Assembly (NCBI GenBank): GCA_014191535.1
Contig: BJHC01000121.1
Span: forward strand, 1-5,049
DNA length: 5,049 bases
DNA from: Cyanobium sp.
GTDB taxonomy: Bacteria > Cyanobacteriota > Cyanobacteriia > PCC-6307 > Cyanobiaceae
Reading direction: 5' to 3'
Below are positions 4,483-5,049 of the stretch, in pieces. A model generated the notes under the pieces. That model did not search any database, was not told where the DNA came from, and worked only from the letters and a program-made list of their open reading frames with translations. How positions within the stretch are numbered: the first letter of the stretch is position 1; each line of letters opens with the position of its first letter. A program made the position numbers and the translations under genes.

Positions 4483-5049
4483 TTACCCGAGCCCTGGAGC
4501 CCGCAGCGGCGCCTGGCGAATCAGTGCGGCGGAGCCGGTGGGGGCATTGAGGGCCTGCACCGCTCGGCTGTCGAGCCCCACCAGCTGCTCCATCGATGCC
4601 CGGTAGGTGTCGGTCATCAGCCGTGGGTACAGGCCGATGCCGATGATCGGCACCAGCAGGCAGCCGATGATGTAGATCTCGCGCGGTTCGGCATCCACCA
4701 GGTGGGTGTGGGCCACCAGCTCCGCCTTCTCCTTGCCGTAGAAGATCTCCCGCAGCATCGAGAGCAGGTAGATCGGCGTGAGGATCACGCCGATGGCGGC
4801 CAGGCCGGTGATCACCACGCGGAACGGCAGGGTGTAGGCCTCATCGGTGGCGAAGCCCACGAACACCATCAGCTCGCTCACGAAGCCGCTCATGCCCGGC
4901 AGGGCCAGGGAGGCCAGGGAGCAGACGGTCCAGAGGGCGAACATCTTGCGCATCTTCTGGCCCACGCCGCCCATCTCATCGAGCTGCAGGGTGTGGGTGC
5001 GGTCGTAGGTGGCGCCCACCAGGAAGAACAGGGAGGCGCCGATCAGGCC
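4483..5049 (-). CDS. ndhD: NAD(P)H-quinone oxidoreductase subunit 4 (NdhD), C-terminal part (5' end outside window)
   Basis: The frame is open to the window edge and gives the last 188 residues of an antiporter-like NDH-1 subunit, about a third of a usual NdhD (roughly 500-560). Visible marks are [20 protein letters not shown] (4-23), the loop [10 protein letters not shown] (24-33), the conserved membrane helix [20 protein letters not shown] (44-63) with its Glu, then [21 protein letters not shown] (78-98), REIFYGKE, and a last membrane helix [19 protein letters not shown] (124-142). The GTG at 5019 lies inside a conserved membrane segment and is not a true start. NdhD is a proton-pumping membrane-arm subunit of the thylakoid NDH-1 complex used in cyclic electron flow and respiration. 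The fragment looks like NdhD1 of the housekeeping NDH-1L complex, but NdhD paralogues are hard to separate from this part alone. Confidence 0.92.
   Translation of the reverse strand, partial: GLIGASLFFLVGATYDRTHTLQLDEMGGVGQKMRKMFALWTVCSLASLALPGMSGFVSELMVFVGFATDEAYTLPFRVVITGLAAIGVILTPIYLLSMLREIFYGKEKAELVAHTHLVDAEPREIYIIGCLLVPIIGIGLYPRLMTDTYRASMEQLVGLDSRAVQALNAPTGSAALIRQAPLRAPGLG

Noticed and set aside
5017..5019. GTG as start codon of ndhD
   Set aside because: The frame continues upstream to the window edge with conserved NdhD membrane sequence (GASLFFL), so the gene is simply cut by the window.
1..5049. CRISPR array, tRNA, IS element, phage or toxin-antitoxin genes
   Set aside because: No regularly spaced repeats, no cloverleaf-like segment in the short gaps, and no transposase or integrase frame; every kilobase is accounted for by core genes.

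Overview
The window looks like core chromosome of a GC-rich picocyanobacterium of the Synechococcus/Cyanobium/Prochlorococcus group. The evidence is an ndhD-type NDH-1 subunit, a cyanobacterial-style single-domain LuxR regulator ending in a Cys-rich NCC-x-LP tail, a highly conserved cyanobacterial NDP-sugar pyrophosphorylase and a cyanobacterial DUF1049/LapA membrane protein. The genes are very tightly packed. By eye the GC content is well above 60%, and I saw no GCGATCGC (HIP1) octamers. This suits a Cyanobium-like lineage better than a freshwater filamentous one, but species placement from eight genes is inference.

Left part, plus strand (1-707): the 3' end of an NAD kinase gene, then a small CYTH-domain phosphohydrolase 17 bp later, probably co-transcribed. 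The last 41 bp of the CYTH gene overlap, tail to tail, the 3' end of a minus-strand PedR-like LuxR regulator gene (667-942).

Middle (943-1907): the regulator and a plus-strand methylenetetrahydrofolate reductase gene (metF) diverge from a gap of only 53 bp, which must hold both promoters. metF then meets the next gene tail to tail, with a 17-bp overlap whose two stop codons lie in the arms of one inverted repeat.

Right part, minus strand (1891-5049): reading leftward, ndhD (C-terminal part only), a DUF1049/LapA-like two-helix membrane protein, scpA (kleisin of the SMC complex) and a CugP-like sugar nucleotidyltransferase. Gaps are 87, 35 and 46 bp, consistent with one transcription unit or a few overlapping ones. 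All stretches between genes are under 100 bp. There is no tRNA, rRNA, IS element, CRISPR array or sign of horizontal transfer.

Functionally this is housekeeping: NADP supply (NAD kinase), one-carbon/methionine metabolism (MetF), cyclic electron flow and respiration (NDH-1), chromosome segregation (ScpA) and sugar-nucleotide supply. A probable redox-linked regulator sits in the centre. I do not see a clearly new system. The points worth a second look are the convergent overlaps, a GATCG/CGATC three-arm repeat between ndhD and the LapA-like gene, and departures from textbook motifs in ScpA, MetF and the CYTH protein.
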